NCBI GenBank assembly: GCA_036004405.1
Contig: DASYRM010000084.1
Coordinates: forward strand, 1 to 53,706
From: DASYRM01 sp036004405
GTDB taxonomy: Bacteria; Acidobacteriota; Vicinamibacteria; Vicinamibacterales; UBA2999
Reading direction: 5' to 3'
DNA length: 53,706 bases
Under the pieces are notes generated by a model that searched no databases, had not been told where the DNA came from, and saw nothing but the letters and a program-made list of their open reading frames with translations. Below are positions 15,542 through 25,100 of this stretch, in pieces. The number at the start of each line of letters is the position of its first letter. Position 1 is the stretch's first letter. The translations under genes and the position numbers were made by a program.

Positions 15542-18187
15542 TCAGTCGTCGCGCAGGACGAGCAGGGGCTCGACGCGGGCGGCATGGCGGGCCGGCACAT
15601 AGGACGCGATGGCGGCCACCGCGCACAGCAGCGCGACCACCGTGGCGTAAGTCGGAACATCGTAGGGGGTTACGTCGAAGAGCAGGGTGCGCAGGGAGCG
15701 CAGGAGCGCCAACGACCCCGCGACTCCGAGGACGGCGCCGATAGCCACCAGGCGCAGGCCCCGTCCTACTACCGAACGCGTCAACCGCTGGAGGTGGGCG
15801 CCGAGCGCCACCCGGATGGCGATTTCTCTGGTGCGCTCGGCCACGATGTAGGCCAGCAGGCCGTAGACCCCGAGCGCGGCCAGCAGCAGACCGCTCAGCG
15901 CGAACCCGCTGGAGACCACGGCGTTGAGCCGTTCACGGGCAAGGCTCTCGACCAACGCTGATTCGAACGTCCGCACCTTCGTCACCGGCAGGTTGGGATC
16001 GAGCCGGTGGATGGCGGCAATCGCCGGTCCGACAGTCGCATCCGGCCGGCTGGTTCGCAGCATAAGCGTCATGGCGAATTCAGCCATCGTCGCCTCGTTG
16101 TAGAACACCGTTGGCTGCGCCGTCTGACGGACCGAGACCTCGCTCACGTCGCCGACCACGCCGATGATGCGCAGGTGCGGATTCTCCCGCTGCATGCCCA
16201 CCGCCATCTCCGCACCCAAGGGTTCAACAGCGGCGAAGTACGCCTTCGCGAACGCGTCGTTGACGACGAACCCGGCGCTCGCGGTATCGGCGTCGCTGAA
16301 TTCGCGTCCGCGAAGCACCGGAATTCGCAGGGTGCGAAAATAGCCCGGGGTCACGACCCGCACCAGCGTGACGGGCTGCTGATTCGGCGGAACTTCGGGG
16401 GTTCCCCTGAGATGAAACCCGGTACCGCCGCGCGGCGACCCGACAATCGGCAGGCTGTTCGACGCAGCCGCGGCCTCCACGCCCGGGATGCCGCGCAGCT
16501 GCTCGAGCACGCTGCGATAGAACTCCGCTCGCTGGGCGTCGTCGTAGCGCCGCGGAGAGATCGACAGCTCCATCGTCAACACGTTGTTCTTGTCGAATCC
16601 CCGATCCACGCTGTTCAGGGCCAGGAGCGTGCGGGCGAGAAGGCCGGCGCCGCACAACAGGATGACGGTCAGGGCGACCTGTGAGACGACCAGCACCTGG
16701 CGAAGACGCGTGGCATGCGTCACAGCGATCCCGCCGGCGCGCAATGTAACCGCAATCGGCCGCAGCCCGACCGTCAACGCCGGCACCATGCCGCAGACGA
16801 TGCCGGTGATGACCGACATCCCCAGGGCGTAAGCGAGCACGCGCGTGTCGACCGTCAGCTCCGGAACCCGCAGCAGGTTCGGTGGCGCGAACGCCAGCAG
16901 CGCGTCGAGACTCCAGTGCGCCAGCGCAATGCCCAGCCCACCCCCGGCCAGCGCCAGCAGCAGGCTCTCGACCAGCAGCTGCCGGACAATCGCCGCGCGT
17001 CCAGCGCCCAGCGCCGTGCGCACGGCGATCTCGCGACCGCGCTTCGAGCCGCGCACCAGCAGCAGGTTGGCGACGTTGACGCAGGCGATGGAGAACAGCA
17101 CCCCAACCGCCGCATACAGGACGAGCAACGAGACTTGCACCTGACCGGTCAGTTCCTGGCGCAACGGGACCAGTCGCACGCCGGTGCGCTTGTTGAATTC
17201 GAAGGTCGCGGCCAGACGCTCCGCGATGCCGCCGAGATCGGCTTGCGCCGCCGCCAACGTGCGGTCGGGCTTGATGCGTGCCACCGTATCGAGGAAACGC
17301 CCGGCGGTCTGGCGCCACGCGATCGTGCGATCCAGCTGCATTGGCGTCCACACGTCGTTGTCCTGGAACAGGAACCGGAACGACTCCGGCATCACGCCGA
17401 TGATTTCCGTGGCCGCGCCGTTCATCTGGACGCTCCGGCCGATCACCTCCGGACTGGCGCCGAACCGCTGCTGCCACAGGCGGTGGCTGATTACGGCCAC
17501 CCGTGCCATCTTCGTTCTATCGTCGTTCGCGTTGATCGTCCGGCCCAGGAGCGGCCGGACGCCCAGCACGGGGAAGAACTCGCCCGAGACGAGTTGATTG
17601 TTCAGGCGCACCGGCTCGCCGACGCCGACCAGCGTCACCGGCGCGTTCCGCCACACGGCGATACCGGTCAGAGTGCGGTTGTCGCGCCCCCAGTCGAGCC
17701 AGTTCGCCGGCGAGACGCAGTTGCACGGCGCGGTGCGACCGATTTCGAGCGATGGTCCACTGCTGTCGAAGCGCTCGAACAGCACGACCAGCCGATCTCC
17801 ATCGGGATAGGGCAGCGGCCGCAGGAGCACCTGATCCACCACGGAAAAGATCGCCGTATTGCCGCCGATGCCGACGCCGAGCGTCAGGATCACGGCCGCC
17901 GCGAATCCGGGGCTCCGCGCCAGGCCGCGCGCCATGTGGCGCGCGTCGCGGACCAGGTGCTCGACGAGGGGCGCTCGGCGCTCGTCGTGGCCCGCCTCCT
18001 TCATGCGCAGCACGCTGCCGAATCGCCGGTGCGCTTCCGTGATCGCGGCGTCACGCGTCATCCCCGCGCGCACGAGCTCCTCCGTGAGCAGAGCGAGGTG
18101 ATGACGCATCTCTTCGCTCATGTCGGCGTCGCGCCGGGCCCACCCGAACAGCGCCAGGGTACGGCGGATGAATCGCGGTGCGCTCAT
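15542..18187 (-). CDS. ADOP-type ABC transporter permease (MacB_PCD/FtsX)
   Basis: 881 residues from ATG 18187. A 60-residue cytosolic N-terminus with EEMRHHLALLTEEL and AITEAHRRFGSVLRMKE is the extension seen in Acidobacteriota 'ADOP' permeases. It is followed by TM1 (FAAAVILTLGVGIGGNTAIF), a large periplasmic MacB-like domain (DGDRLVVLFERF, NWLDWGRDNRT, GVRPLLGR), a three-helix FtsX block (VLFSIACVNVANLLLVRGSKR), a second periplasmic domain and a second FtsX block (LAALGVYGLLAYIVAERTRE) ending LRDD. No ATPase is adjacent. The PadR gene lies just upstream, 5 bp away, on the same strand, as usual for this pair. Likely exports a drug, lipid or peptide, or transmits mechanical signals; substrate unknown. 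Confidence 0.93.
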   Translation of the reverse strand: MSAPRFIRRTLALFGWARRDADMSEEMRHHLALLTEELVRAGMTRDAAITEAHRRFGSVLRMKEAGHDERRAPLVEHLVRDARHMARGLARSPGFAAAVILTLGVGIGGNTAIFSVVDQVLLRPLPYPDGDRLVVLFERFDSSGPSLEIGRTAPCNCVSPANWLDWGRDNRTLTGIAVWRNAPVTLVGVGEPVRLNNQLVSGEFFPVLGVRPLLGRTINANDDRTKMARVAVISHRLWQQRFGASPEVIGRSVQMNGAATEIIGVMPESFRFLFQDNDVWTPMQLDRTIAWRQTAGRFLDTVARIKPDRTLAAAQADLGGIAERLAATFEFNKRTGVRLVPLRQELTGQVQVSLLVLYAAVGVLFSIACVNVANLLLVRGSKRGREIAVRTALGAGRAAIVRQLLVESLLLALAGGGLGIALAHWSLDALLAFAPPNLLRVPELTVDTRVLAYALGMSVITGIVCGMVPALTVGLRPIAVTLRAGGIAVTHATRLRQVLVVSQVALTVILLCGAGLLARTLLALNSVDRGFDKNNVLTMELSISPRRYDDAQRAEFYRSVLEQLRGIPGVEAAAASNSLPIVGSPRGGTGFHLRGTPEVPPNQQPVTLVRVVTPGYFRTLRIPVLRGREFSDADTASAGFVVNDAFAKAYFAAVEPLGAEMAVGMQRENPHLRIIGVVGDVSEVSVRQTAQPTVFYNEATMAEFAMTLMLRTSRPDATVGPAIAAIHRLDPNLPVTKVRTFESALVESLARERLNAVVSSGFALSGLLLAALGVYGLLAYIVAERTREIAIRVALGAHLQRLTRSVVGRGLRLVAIGAVLGVAGSLALLRSLRTLLFDVTPYDVPTYATVVALLCAVAAIASYVPARHAARVEPLLVLRDD

Positions 18188-18192
18188 GGGAC

Positions 18193-18537
18193 TCAGGCTC
18201 CTTGTTCGATGGCGCGCAGCACGCGCGTGACCGCGCCGGACAGCCGCAGCCAGCTGTCCACTTCCTTTTGGGCGGCCGCGCGTCCCTTGCGCGTCAGACT
18301 GTAGAACTTGGCGCGGCGGTTGTTCTCCGACGGTCCCCATTCCGACTCGATGAGCCCCTGCTCTTCGAGTCGGTAGAGCGCCGGGTACAGCGAGCCTTCT
18401 TCCACTCTCAGCATGTCCTGCGACAGCTGGTGAATGCGGGAGGCGATGCCATACCCATGGTTCGCTCCCGTGCCAAGACTCTTCAGGATGAGCAGGTCGA
18501 GGGTGCCTTGCAGGAGATCGATGCGCCGCACAGCCAT
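18193..18537 (-). CDS. PadR-family transcriptional regulator
   Basis: 114 residues from ATG 18537, preceded by AAGGAG at ideal spacing; the longer in-frame upstream extension lacks similarity. PadR winged-helix features: LLQGTLDLLILKSLG, NHGYGIASRIHQLS, VEEGSLYPALYRLEEQGLIES, wing with NNRRAKFYSLTRKGRAA, then a short C-terminal helix for dimerisation. PadR proteins usually repress their own operon and lose DNA binding on sensing a ligand. It is co-transcribed with the ADOP permease downstream; a perfect 6-5-6 inverted repeat lies 36 bp before the start codon and is a plausible operator. Confidence 0.93.
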   Translation of the reverse strand: MAVRRIDLLQGTLDLLILKSLGTGANHGYGIASRIHQLSQDMLRVEEGSLYPALYRLEEQGLIESEWGPSENNRRAKFYSLTRKGRAAAQKEVDSWLRLSGAVTRVLRAIEQGA

Positions 18538-18572
18538 GTCGCGCTCCTTAGACGATCTAGGGAATAGGCTCT

Positions 18573-18589
18573 CCCAGAGATTATCTGGG
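18573..18589. promoter_or_regulatory. Inverted repeat, likely PadR operator
   Basis: CCCAGA (18573-18578) and TCTGGG (18584-18589) are perfect complements separated by GATTA. The AT-rich centre and position just upstream of the PadR start fit an autoregulatory site. Confidence 0.5.
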
Positions 18590-18739
18590 GAAGCACTCAA
18601 ACTTCATTCCACTATTTGCGGGCGGCGCGTGACCGCGGCCACCGGCGTTTGCGGCCGCTGCCGCCATCGGAGAATCGCCACAGGTGTCCGGGACTGGGAC
18701 GCGGCTGTCCGCGCGCGAACGGTGTGAGCGGCGGGCACT

Positions 18740-18786
18740 CTACGAAGACCGTCGTATTGACATCTACGACGAACTTCGTAGATACT
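18740..18786 (+). promoter_or_regulatory. BlaI/MecI-type operator pair with -35 and -10
   Basis: CTACGA-N6-TCGTAT (18740-18757, one mismatch) and CTACGA-N6-TCGTAG (18764-18781, perfect) flank and overlap a consensus -35 TTGACA (18757-18762); GATACT (18781-18786) is the -10 at 18 bp. BlaI bound here would cover both promoter boxes. Only 7 nt separate GATACT from the ATG at 18794, so the mRNA may be leaderless. Confidence 0.75.
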
Positions 18787-18793
18787 CCGGCCC

Positions 18794-19171
18794 ATGAAGG
18801 ATCGCAAGAAACCCACCGAGGCCGAGCTCGGCATCCTGCGCGTGCTGTGGACGCGCGGGCCGAGCACCGTACGCGAGGTGGCCGAGTCGATGGGCCGCGA
18901 GGGCGCCTATACGACGGTGCTCAAGCTGCTGCAGATCATGACCGAGAAGGGGCTCGTCGTCCGCGACGAGCGGGCGCGCACCCACATCTACGAGGCGGCC
19001 TCGTCCGAGTCGCACACCCAGAAGCAGCTCGTCACCGATCTGCTGGATCGCGTCTTCGACGGATCGGCCGCCAAGCTGGTGCTCCAGGCGCTCTCGACGG
19101 GCAAAGCCACGCCCGCCGAGCTGGCTGAAATCCGGAAGCTGCTCGACAAACACCGCGGAGGCCGCAAATGA
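18794..19171 (+). CDS. BlaI/MecI-family repressor
   Basis: 125 residues. The N-terminal winged helix is clear: PTEAELGILRVLWTRGPSTV, REVAESMGREGAYTTVLKLL (recognition helix) and MTEKGLVVRDERARTHIYEA wing. The C-terminal dimerisation part contains TQKQLVTDLLDRVFDGSAAKLVLQALS, where BlaI is normally cut by the partner protease in the region between helix and wing. It precedes the M56 protease by an ATGA-type 4-nt overlap (19168-19171). Expected to repress its own operon from the 18740-18786 site. Downstream targets may include the TIGR03435, TonB-receptor and VWA genes; that is inferred. Confidence 0.95.
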   Translation: MKDRKKPTEAELGILRVLWTRGPSTVREVAESMGREGAYTTVLKLLQIMTEKGLVVRDERARTHIYEAASSESHTQKQLVTDLLDRVFDGSAAKLVLQALSTGKATPAELAEIRKLLDKHRGGRK

Positions 19172-21003
19172 ACGCTGCCGTGACCGTCGCCGGCTGGACG
19201 CTCGTGCACTTCGCGTGGCAGGGGGCCCTGGTGGGCCTGGCGGCGGCGATCGCACTGCGTCTCCTTCGTCACTCGGCGCCGCAGCCGCGCTACGCCGTGG
19301 CGTGCGTGGCGCTCGCCGCGATGCTGGTGCTGCCCGGCGGCACCGCGTGGCGGCTGGTCTCCACGCCAGCCGATCGACCCGAATCCGCGGCCTCGGTGCG
19401 CCGCACGCTCTTCCTTCGTGTCGCGCCCGCGCCGCAGGCCCAGCACGACCGGTTCATCATCGGCCTACGGCGGCAGGGGGCGGCGCCGTCGTCGGACCGC
19501 ACGAGCGCTTCCCTGGGCCCACGCGTGCTGGCGGCGCTCGTGGGGCTCTGGCTCGCCGGCGTGTGCCTGCTGCTGGCGCGGCTGGCCGGCGGCTGGTGGC
19601 GCGTTCATCGCCTGTGTCGTGCGGCGCTGGCGCTGCCCGCGTCCCGCTGGCAGGCGACGAGCGTCCGCCTGGCCGAGCAACTCGGGCTCACGCGGATGGT
19701 CCGCGTCGTGGACGCGGCATTCGTGGATGGGCCGGTGGTGATCGGCTGGCTGCAGCCCGTGGTGCTGCTGCCGGTCGCGGCGCTGGCGGGGCTGACGCCC
19801 GAACAGGTGAGTGCGATTCTCGCCCACGAGCTCGCGCACGTCCGCCGGCACGATGCGGTCGTGAACGTGGCACAGACGTTCGCCGAGACACTGCTGTTCT
19901 ATCACCCCGCCGTGTGGTGGCTGTCGTCGCGCATCCGCGCCGAACGCGAGCACTGCTGTGACGACGTGGCGCTGACCGTCTCCGGCGACGCCTACGCGTA
20001 TGCGTCCGCGCTCGCCGAGCTCGAAACATGGCGCTCCGCGCCGCCGGTGCTCTCGCTGGCCGCAACTGGCGGACCGCTGCTGCGCCGCGTCGCCCGCGTG
20101 CTGGCACCGCCGGCCCCACGGTCAGCGCGCGGCGGCATCACGCTCACGCTCGCGCTGCTGTTGGTCGTCGGCGCCGGCGCGCTGCAGCTGCTCGTGGCGC
20201 GCCAGCCGCCGTCTCCAGGCGAGCTGCCGCGTGAAGCGGCGCCCGCGTGGCGGATGGTGTTCGACCACCCATCCGGGCAGATGTCGATTCGTGGATTCAC
20301 CGCGCGCGATCTGGTGCGCTACGCTTATCAGCTCCCGACCTCGCGCGTCATCGGCGGGCCTGCTTGGCTCGATTCGGAATCGTTCGATCTGACGACGACG
20401 ATCGATCACGTTCCGGCCGCGGACGAAACGCCCGACATCGTGCGGCAGCTGCTCGAGGAGCGTTTCGCACTCCGCGTCCACGAGGCGGTCACCGAGGTGC
20501 CGGCGTTCGCGTTGGAGATGGCACGGCCTGACGGGGTGCTCGGCCCCAACCTCCAGCCCGCCGCCCAGGAATGCTTCGATCAGAAGGCGTGGGTGGCCGC
20601 CGGTGCGCCGGTTCGCGGACCGTTGCCGCACGGGCAGCGCACGGTGATCTGCGGCGAATGGAATGGCGGGCTCGCACACGAGCGCGTCTACGGCATCACG
20701 ATGGACGAGTTCGCGACCAGGCTGCCGTCCAACGTGGGGCCGCCCGGTGCGCGCGTCGAAGTGGTGAACCGCACCGGTCTCGAGGGGCCGTATGACGTCT
20801 CCCTCGAGTACTTCAAGCCGGCCGCGATGGTCATGGCGCTCAAGCCCTCACTCGGCCCGGCGATGCGTCTCGCCGGCTTCGAGTCGGTGCCCGATGCGCT
20901 CGAATCGCAACTCGGGCTGAAGCTCGTCCCGACGACCACCGAGGTGCCGGCCATTGCGATCGACGAGATCCAGCGCCCGCTGGCCGGGCCTGCGGCGCCG
21001 TAA
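19168..21003 (+). CDS. BlaR1/MecR1-type M56 metallopeptidase fused to a TIGR03435 domain
   Basis: 611 residues. Residues 1-330 are the BlaR1 membrane-protease module: four helices (TLVHFAWQGALVGLAAAIAL, YAVACVALAAMLVLPGG, VLAALVGLWLAGVCLLLARL and one near 320-340), the zinc site HELAH at 220-224 and the third ligand in REHCCDD at about 259-265. Instead of the beta-lactam-binding sensor of classical BlaR1, residues about 350-605 form a TIGR03435 domain: MSIRGFTARDLVRYAY, LEERFALRVHE, ALEMARPDGVLGPNL, VEVVNRTGLEGPYDVSLEY and SQLGLKLVPTTTEVPAIAID. So signal reception probably lies in this domain on the outside, and cleavage of BlaI follows. GTG/ATG start overlaps BlaI stop by 4 nt. Confidence 0.93.
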   Translation: MNAAVTVAGWTLVHFAWQGALVGLAAAIALRLLRHSAPQPRYAVACVALAAMLVLPGGTAWRLVSTPADRPESAASVRRTLFLRVAPAPQAQHDRFIIGLRRQGAAPSSDRTSASLGPRVLAALVGLWLAGVCLLLARLAGGWWRVHRLCRAALALPASRWQATSVRLAEQLGLTRMVRVVDAAFVDGPVVIGWLQPVVLLPVAALAGLTPEQVSAILAHELAHVRRHDAVVNVAQTFAETLLFYHPAVWWLSSRIRAEREHCCDDVALTVSGDAYAYASALAELETWRSAPPVLSLAATGGPLLRRVARVLAPPAPRSARGGITLTLALLLVVGAGALQLLVARQPPSPGELPREAAPAWRMVFDHPSGQMSIRGFTARDLVRYAYQLPTSRVIGGPAWLDSESFDLTTTIDHVPAADETPDIVRQLLEERFALRVHEAVTEVPAFALEMARPDGVLGPNLQPAAQECFDQKAWVAAGAPVRGPLPHGQRTVICGEWNGGLAHERVYGITMDEFATRLPSNVGPPGARVEVVNRTGLEGPYDVSLEYFKPAAMVMALKPSLGPAMRLAGFESVPDALESQLGLKLVPTTTEVPAIAIDEIQRPLAGPAAP

Positions 21004-21099
21004 CCGCCAACCATTTCATGGCCGCTGGTGTCTAATGGTCCGAGCCAGCGGCACCGTGAACCTTCGTCCGTACCATTCGTAACTCTAGCGAGGTTTCGT

Positions 21100-22095
21100 A
21101 TGAGAAGGTCTCTCCTGGCCGCGGCCACGTGCGGTGCTCTGTTCGCTGGTGTCGCCTTTGTCCCTGCGCTAGGCGCACAAGGGCCGGCTGCGGCGCCAAA
21201 CCCGCTGCCGACATTCGAGGTGGCGGCGGTCAAGGAGAACAAGTCGGGGACCGGCTTCATCCGCTTCGGCACGCTGCCCGGCGGTCGCTTTACCGCAGAG
21301 AACGTCCCGCTGCGTGAGCTCGTGCGATTCGCCTTCCAGATCCAGCCCTATCAGATGGAGGGGCTTCCCAGCTGGGCCACGGCCGATCGCTTCGACATCA
21401 CCGCGAAGGCGGAGGGTGACGTCGCGCCGACCCAGCCAGGGCAGGCCGGCCCTATCCAGTTCATGATGCGGTCGCTGCTCCGGGATCGATTTGGTTTCGA
21501 GTATCACGTCGAAACCAAGGAGGCGTCGGTCTACAACCTGGTGCTCGCGCGAGCCGACGGCAAGCTTGGTCCAAAGCTCGAAAAGTCCACGACCGATTGC
21601 CAGGCCCTGTTCGCGGCGCGTCGGGGCGGCGGTCCGGGCGGCCCTGGTGGTCCCGGGGGCCCTGGCGGTCCAGGCGGTCCAGGCGGGCCGGGTGGCCGCG
21701 GGGGGCCAGGCGGTCCCGGGGGCCTGCCGGCGTTCGACGACTTCAGCCAGAAGGTTCCGTGCGGTTTCCGGATCGGCCCAGGCAATCTGTCGGGCGGGTC
21801 GATGCCGCTCTCGCAGCTGGTGCAGTTTCTGTCGCAGAATCTGGGTCGCACGGTCATCGACAAGACCGGGCTCGAAGGACTTTACGACTTCAACGTGACG
21901 TACACGCCAGATCAGGTGCCGGCGCCGCCGCCCGGGGGCGCTCCGCCCGGCGCGCCGCCGCTGCCGCCGATCGATCCCAACGGCCCGTCGCTGACGACGG
22001 CCCTGCAGGAACAGCTCGGGCTGAAGCTCGATAGCACGCGTGGCCCGTTGACCGTGTTCGTCGTCGACAAGGTATCGCAGCCGACGCCAGACTAG
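21100..22095 (+). CDS. Secreted TIGR03435-family protein with a GGP-repeat insert
   Basis: 331 residues from ATG 21100 (GAGG upstream). Signal peptide MRRSLLAAATCGALFAG cut after ALGAQ. The mature domain is TIGR03435: FEVAAVKENKSGTGFIRFG, AENVPLRELVRFAFQIQPYQ, DRFDITAKAEGD, MRSLLRDRFGFEYHVETKE, VYNLVLARADGKLGPKLEKS, MPLSQLVQFLSQNLGR, VIDKTGLEGLYDFNVTY and LQEQLGLKLDSTRGP. The same fold forms the sensor end of the BlaR1 upstream. Inserted at residues 176-208 is a (Gly-Gly-Pro)n stretch, and a Pro-rich loop occurs at about 272-295. Role unknown; the family is expanded in soil Acidobacteriota. It follows the BlaR1 gene by 96 bp, which holds a TCTAAT -10-like box at 21031. Confidence 0.9.
   Translation: MRRSLLAAATCGALFAGVAFVPALGAQGPAAAPNPLPTFEVAAVKENKSGTGFIRFGTLPGGRFTAENVPLRELVRFAFQIQPYQMEGLPSWATADRFDITAKAEGDVAPTQPGQAGPIQFMMRSLLRDRFGFEYHVETKEASVYNLVLARADGKLGPKLEKSTTDCQALFAARRGGGPGGPGGPGGPGGPGGPGGPGGRGGPGGPGGLPAFDDFSQKVPCGFRIGPGNLSGGSMPLSQLVQFLSQNLGRTVIDKTGLEGLYDFNVTYTPDQVPAPPPGGAPPGAPPLPPIDPNGPSLTTALQEQLGLKLDSTRGPLTVFVVDKVSQPTPD
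21625..21723 (+). repeat. Coding (GGP)n collagen-like repeat
   Basis: Encodes 33 residues, mostly Gly-Gly-Pro triplets with one Arg interruption. Synonymous codons vary from unit to unit, so the tract is old or selected and not a fresh slippage product. Confidence 0.9.
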
Positions 22096-22113
22096 ACCAG
22101 ACCAGACGAGAAG

Positions 22114-25100
22114 ATGAGTTCTTGCATGAATGTGCGCGGGTTATGCGCGGTGGCAGTTGCGGTGTGGCTGCTTGCCGGTGCCCCGGTGTGGGCGGCGGAA
22201 CTGTTTGGTCAGGTCACCTTCAACCGTCAACCGGTTCCCGGCGCCACGGTGACAGCCACCAGGCCGTCGGGCGGGCAGGACAGCGACGTGATCAAGAAGG
22301 TCACCGCGTCGGATCCGTCGGGCGTCTATCGCTTTCCTGACCTCGCCGAGGGCGTCTGGACGATCACGGTGCAGATGTTCGGCTTCACGCCGGTCACGCG
22401 CGAGATCAAGATCCCGCCCGACGCGCCGCCGCCGGCCGTCGAGCTCGCCCTGCTTCCGCTGGCCGAGATCACGCGCGGTCTCACGACGCAGGCCGTGGAG
22501 CCGCCTGTGGCCGCCGCGGCGACCTCGCGCGGTGGCACCACCACGTCATCGAGCAATGGTGGAAACGCCCCGGCGGCTCCGGCTGGCCGCGGCGCGGGAC
22601 CGGGACCGCGCGGCGGCTTCCAGCGCGCGGCGGCCAATCCAAATGCGGCGCCTCCGCCGGCGGCCGCGGCCGGCAATCCGTTTCCAAACGACAACAACGA
22701 CGATCGCCCCGACAGCAACGGCGCGGCCGACGGGCTGCTGATCAACGGCAGCGTCAACAACGGCGCCGCCTCACCGTTTGCGCAGGCGCGCGCGTTCGGT
22801 AACAACCGCCCCGGCGGGCGCGGCCTCTACAACGGCGGCATCGGTCTGCTCACGAGCAACTCGGCGCTCGATTCGCGTCCGTTTTCGTTCACCGGCCAGC
22901 CGGCCGTGAAGCCGGAGTACAACGACCTGCACTTCACCGCGACCTTCGGCGGGCCGATCCGCATTCCGCGACTCATGCGCCGCGGCCCGAACTTCTTCGG
23001 CAATTACCAGCATGTGCAGAACCACGACGCCACGACGCAGTCGACATCGATGCCCACGGCGCTCGAGCGCGCCGGAGACTTCTCGCAGTCGCGCAACGTG
23101 CTCGGCCAGCCCGTGCAGCTGATCGATCCGGCCACGGGGCAGCCGTTTCCCGGCAACGTGATTCCGGCCGATCGAATCAGCCCCCAAGCCGCGGCGCTGC
23201 TCGGCTACTACCCGCAGCCCAATATCAGCGGCAGCGGCAACAACTACCAGGCGCCCATTCTGCTGACCACCAAGTCCGACACCGGCGTGACGCGTCTGCA
23301 GCACCAGTTCCGCGGCGGGCGCGAGCAGTTCCAGGGCGTGCTCTCGTACAACCGCACCACCGTCGAGTCAGCCAACCTCTTCTCGTTCGTGGACACCACC
23401 CAGGCGACCACTCTGAACCTGGATGTCAACCACTCGCACCGGCTCAATCAGTTCATGTTCCTGCGCTCGCGCTATACGTTCACGCGGGCCACGAACGACG
23501 TGACGCCGAATTTTGCCAACGTCGCGAACGTGTCGGGATTGGCCGGCATCCTCGGCAACGACCAGAGCCCGGTCAACTGGGGGCCGCCGTCGCTCTCGTT
23601 CACGACCATCGCCGGCTTGAGCACCGGGCAGTACGCCGCCAACACCAATCTCGCCAATGGCGGCGGCACCGAGATCTTCTGGTTCCGCGGGCGGCACAGC
23701 CTGACGTTCGGTGGAAACGCGCGTCGCCAGGCCTTCGACATCTTCAGCCAGCAGAACCCGCGCGGCAGCTTCGGCTTCACCGGCGGCGCCACGGGATCGG
23801 ACCTCGCCGACTTCATGCTGGGGCTGCCGCAGACGAGCTCCATCGCGTTCGGCAATCCCGACAAGGCGTTCCGCCAGAACATCCTCGAGGCCTACGTCAA
23901 CGACGACTACCGGGTGTCGCCGGTGCTGACGCTCAACATCGGCGTGCGCTGGGAGTACGAGTCGCCGATCACCGAGGCGCAGGGCCGGCTGGTGAATCTC
24001 GATCTCGCCTCGGGCTTCACCGGCAGCAAGGCCGTGGTGGCCGACGACGGCCTGCTGAAGCCGGATCGCGCCGGCATCGAGCCGCGCGTCAGCATGGCGT
24101 GGCGCCCGATTCCAGGCTCGTCGCTGGTGGTGCGTGCCAGCTACGGGATGTATCGCAACCAGTCGGTGTACCAGTCGATCGCCACGCTGCTCGCGCAGCA
24201 GCCGCCGCTGTCCACCACCGCCACCGCGCAGACGTCCGCGGCGCTGCCGCTCACGCTGGCCACCGGCCTGCTCCGGCTGTCGGCGACGCCGCTGAACACG
24301 TTCGCGGTGGATCCGGCGTTCCGTGTCGGCACCGCACACAACTATCAGGCGTCGGTGCAGCGCGACCTGCCGTCGTCGCTCACGGTCATCGCCACCTACC
24401 TGGGGTCGCACGGCACGCACCTGATGCAGGAGATTCTGCCGAACACCTATCCGGTGGGCGGCGTCAATCCGTGTGCGTCGTGCCCGACCGGGTTCGTGTT
24501 CCTGTCGTCGAACGGCACCTCGCAGCGAGACGCGGCGCAGATTCAGTTGCGGCGCCGGCTGCGAAACGGGTTCACGGCGTCGGGGCAGTACACGCTGGCC
24601 AAAGCCACGGACGACGCCACCGCGTTCGGCGGCGCCAGTCTTGCCGGCTTCTCGATCGCCCAGAACTGGCTCGATCTGGACGCCGAGCGCGGGCCCTCGA
24701 GTTTCGACCAGCGCCATCAGTTCACGGCGCAGGGGCAGTACACGACCGGGGCCGGCATCACCGGCGGCACGCTCGTGGACGGCATCAAGGGGCGGCTGCT
24801 GAAGGATTGGACCTTCGTGGCCCAATTCATCGTCGGCAGCGGGCTGCCGGTGACGCCGGTCTACCTGGTGCCCGTGCCGGGCACCGGCTTCGTGGGCAGC
24901 GTCCGCGCGCGGCTTACTGGAGCTGATACCGAGGCGCCCGACGGCTACTATCTCAACCCGGCCGCCTACGGGGCGCCGCTGGCGGGGCAGTGGGGCGACG
25001 CCGGCCGCAACTCGGAGCGAGGCCCGAGTCAGTTCACGCTCAACGCCGCCATCGGCCGGACGTTCCGCTGGGGCCCGCGGTTCAACATCGACTGGCGCAT

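Noticed and set aside
21625..21723. Possible short CRISPR-like or satellite array
   Set aside because: It is an in-frame Gly-Gly-Pro coding tract with variable codons and no spacers.
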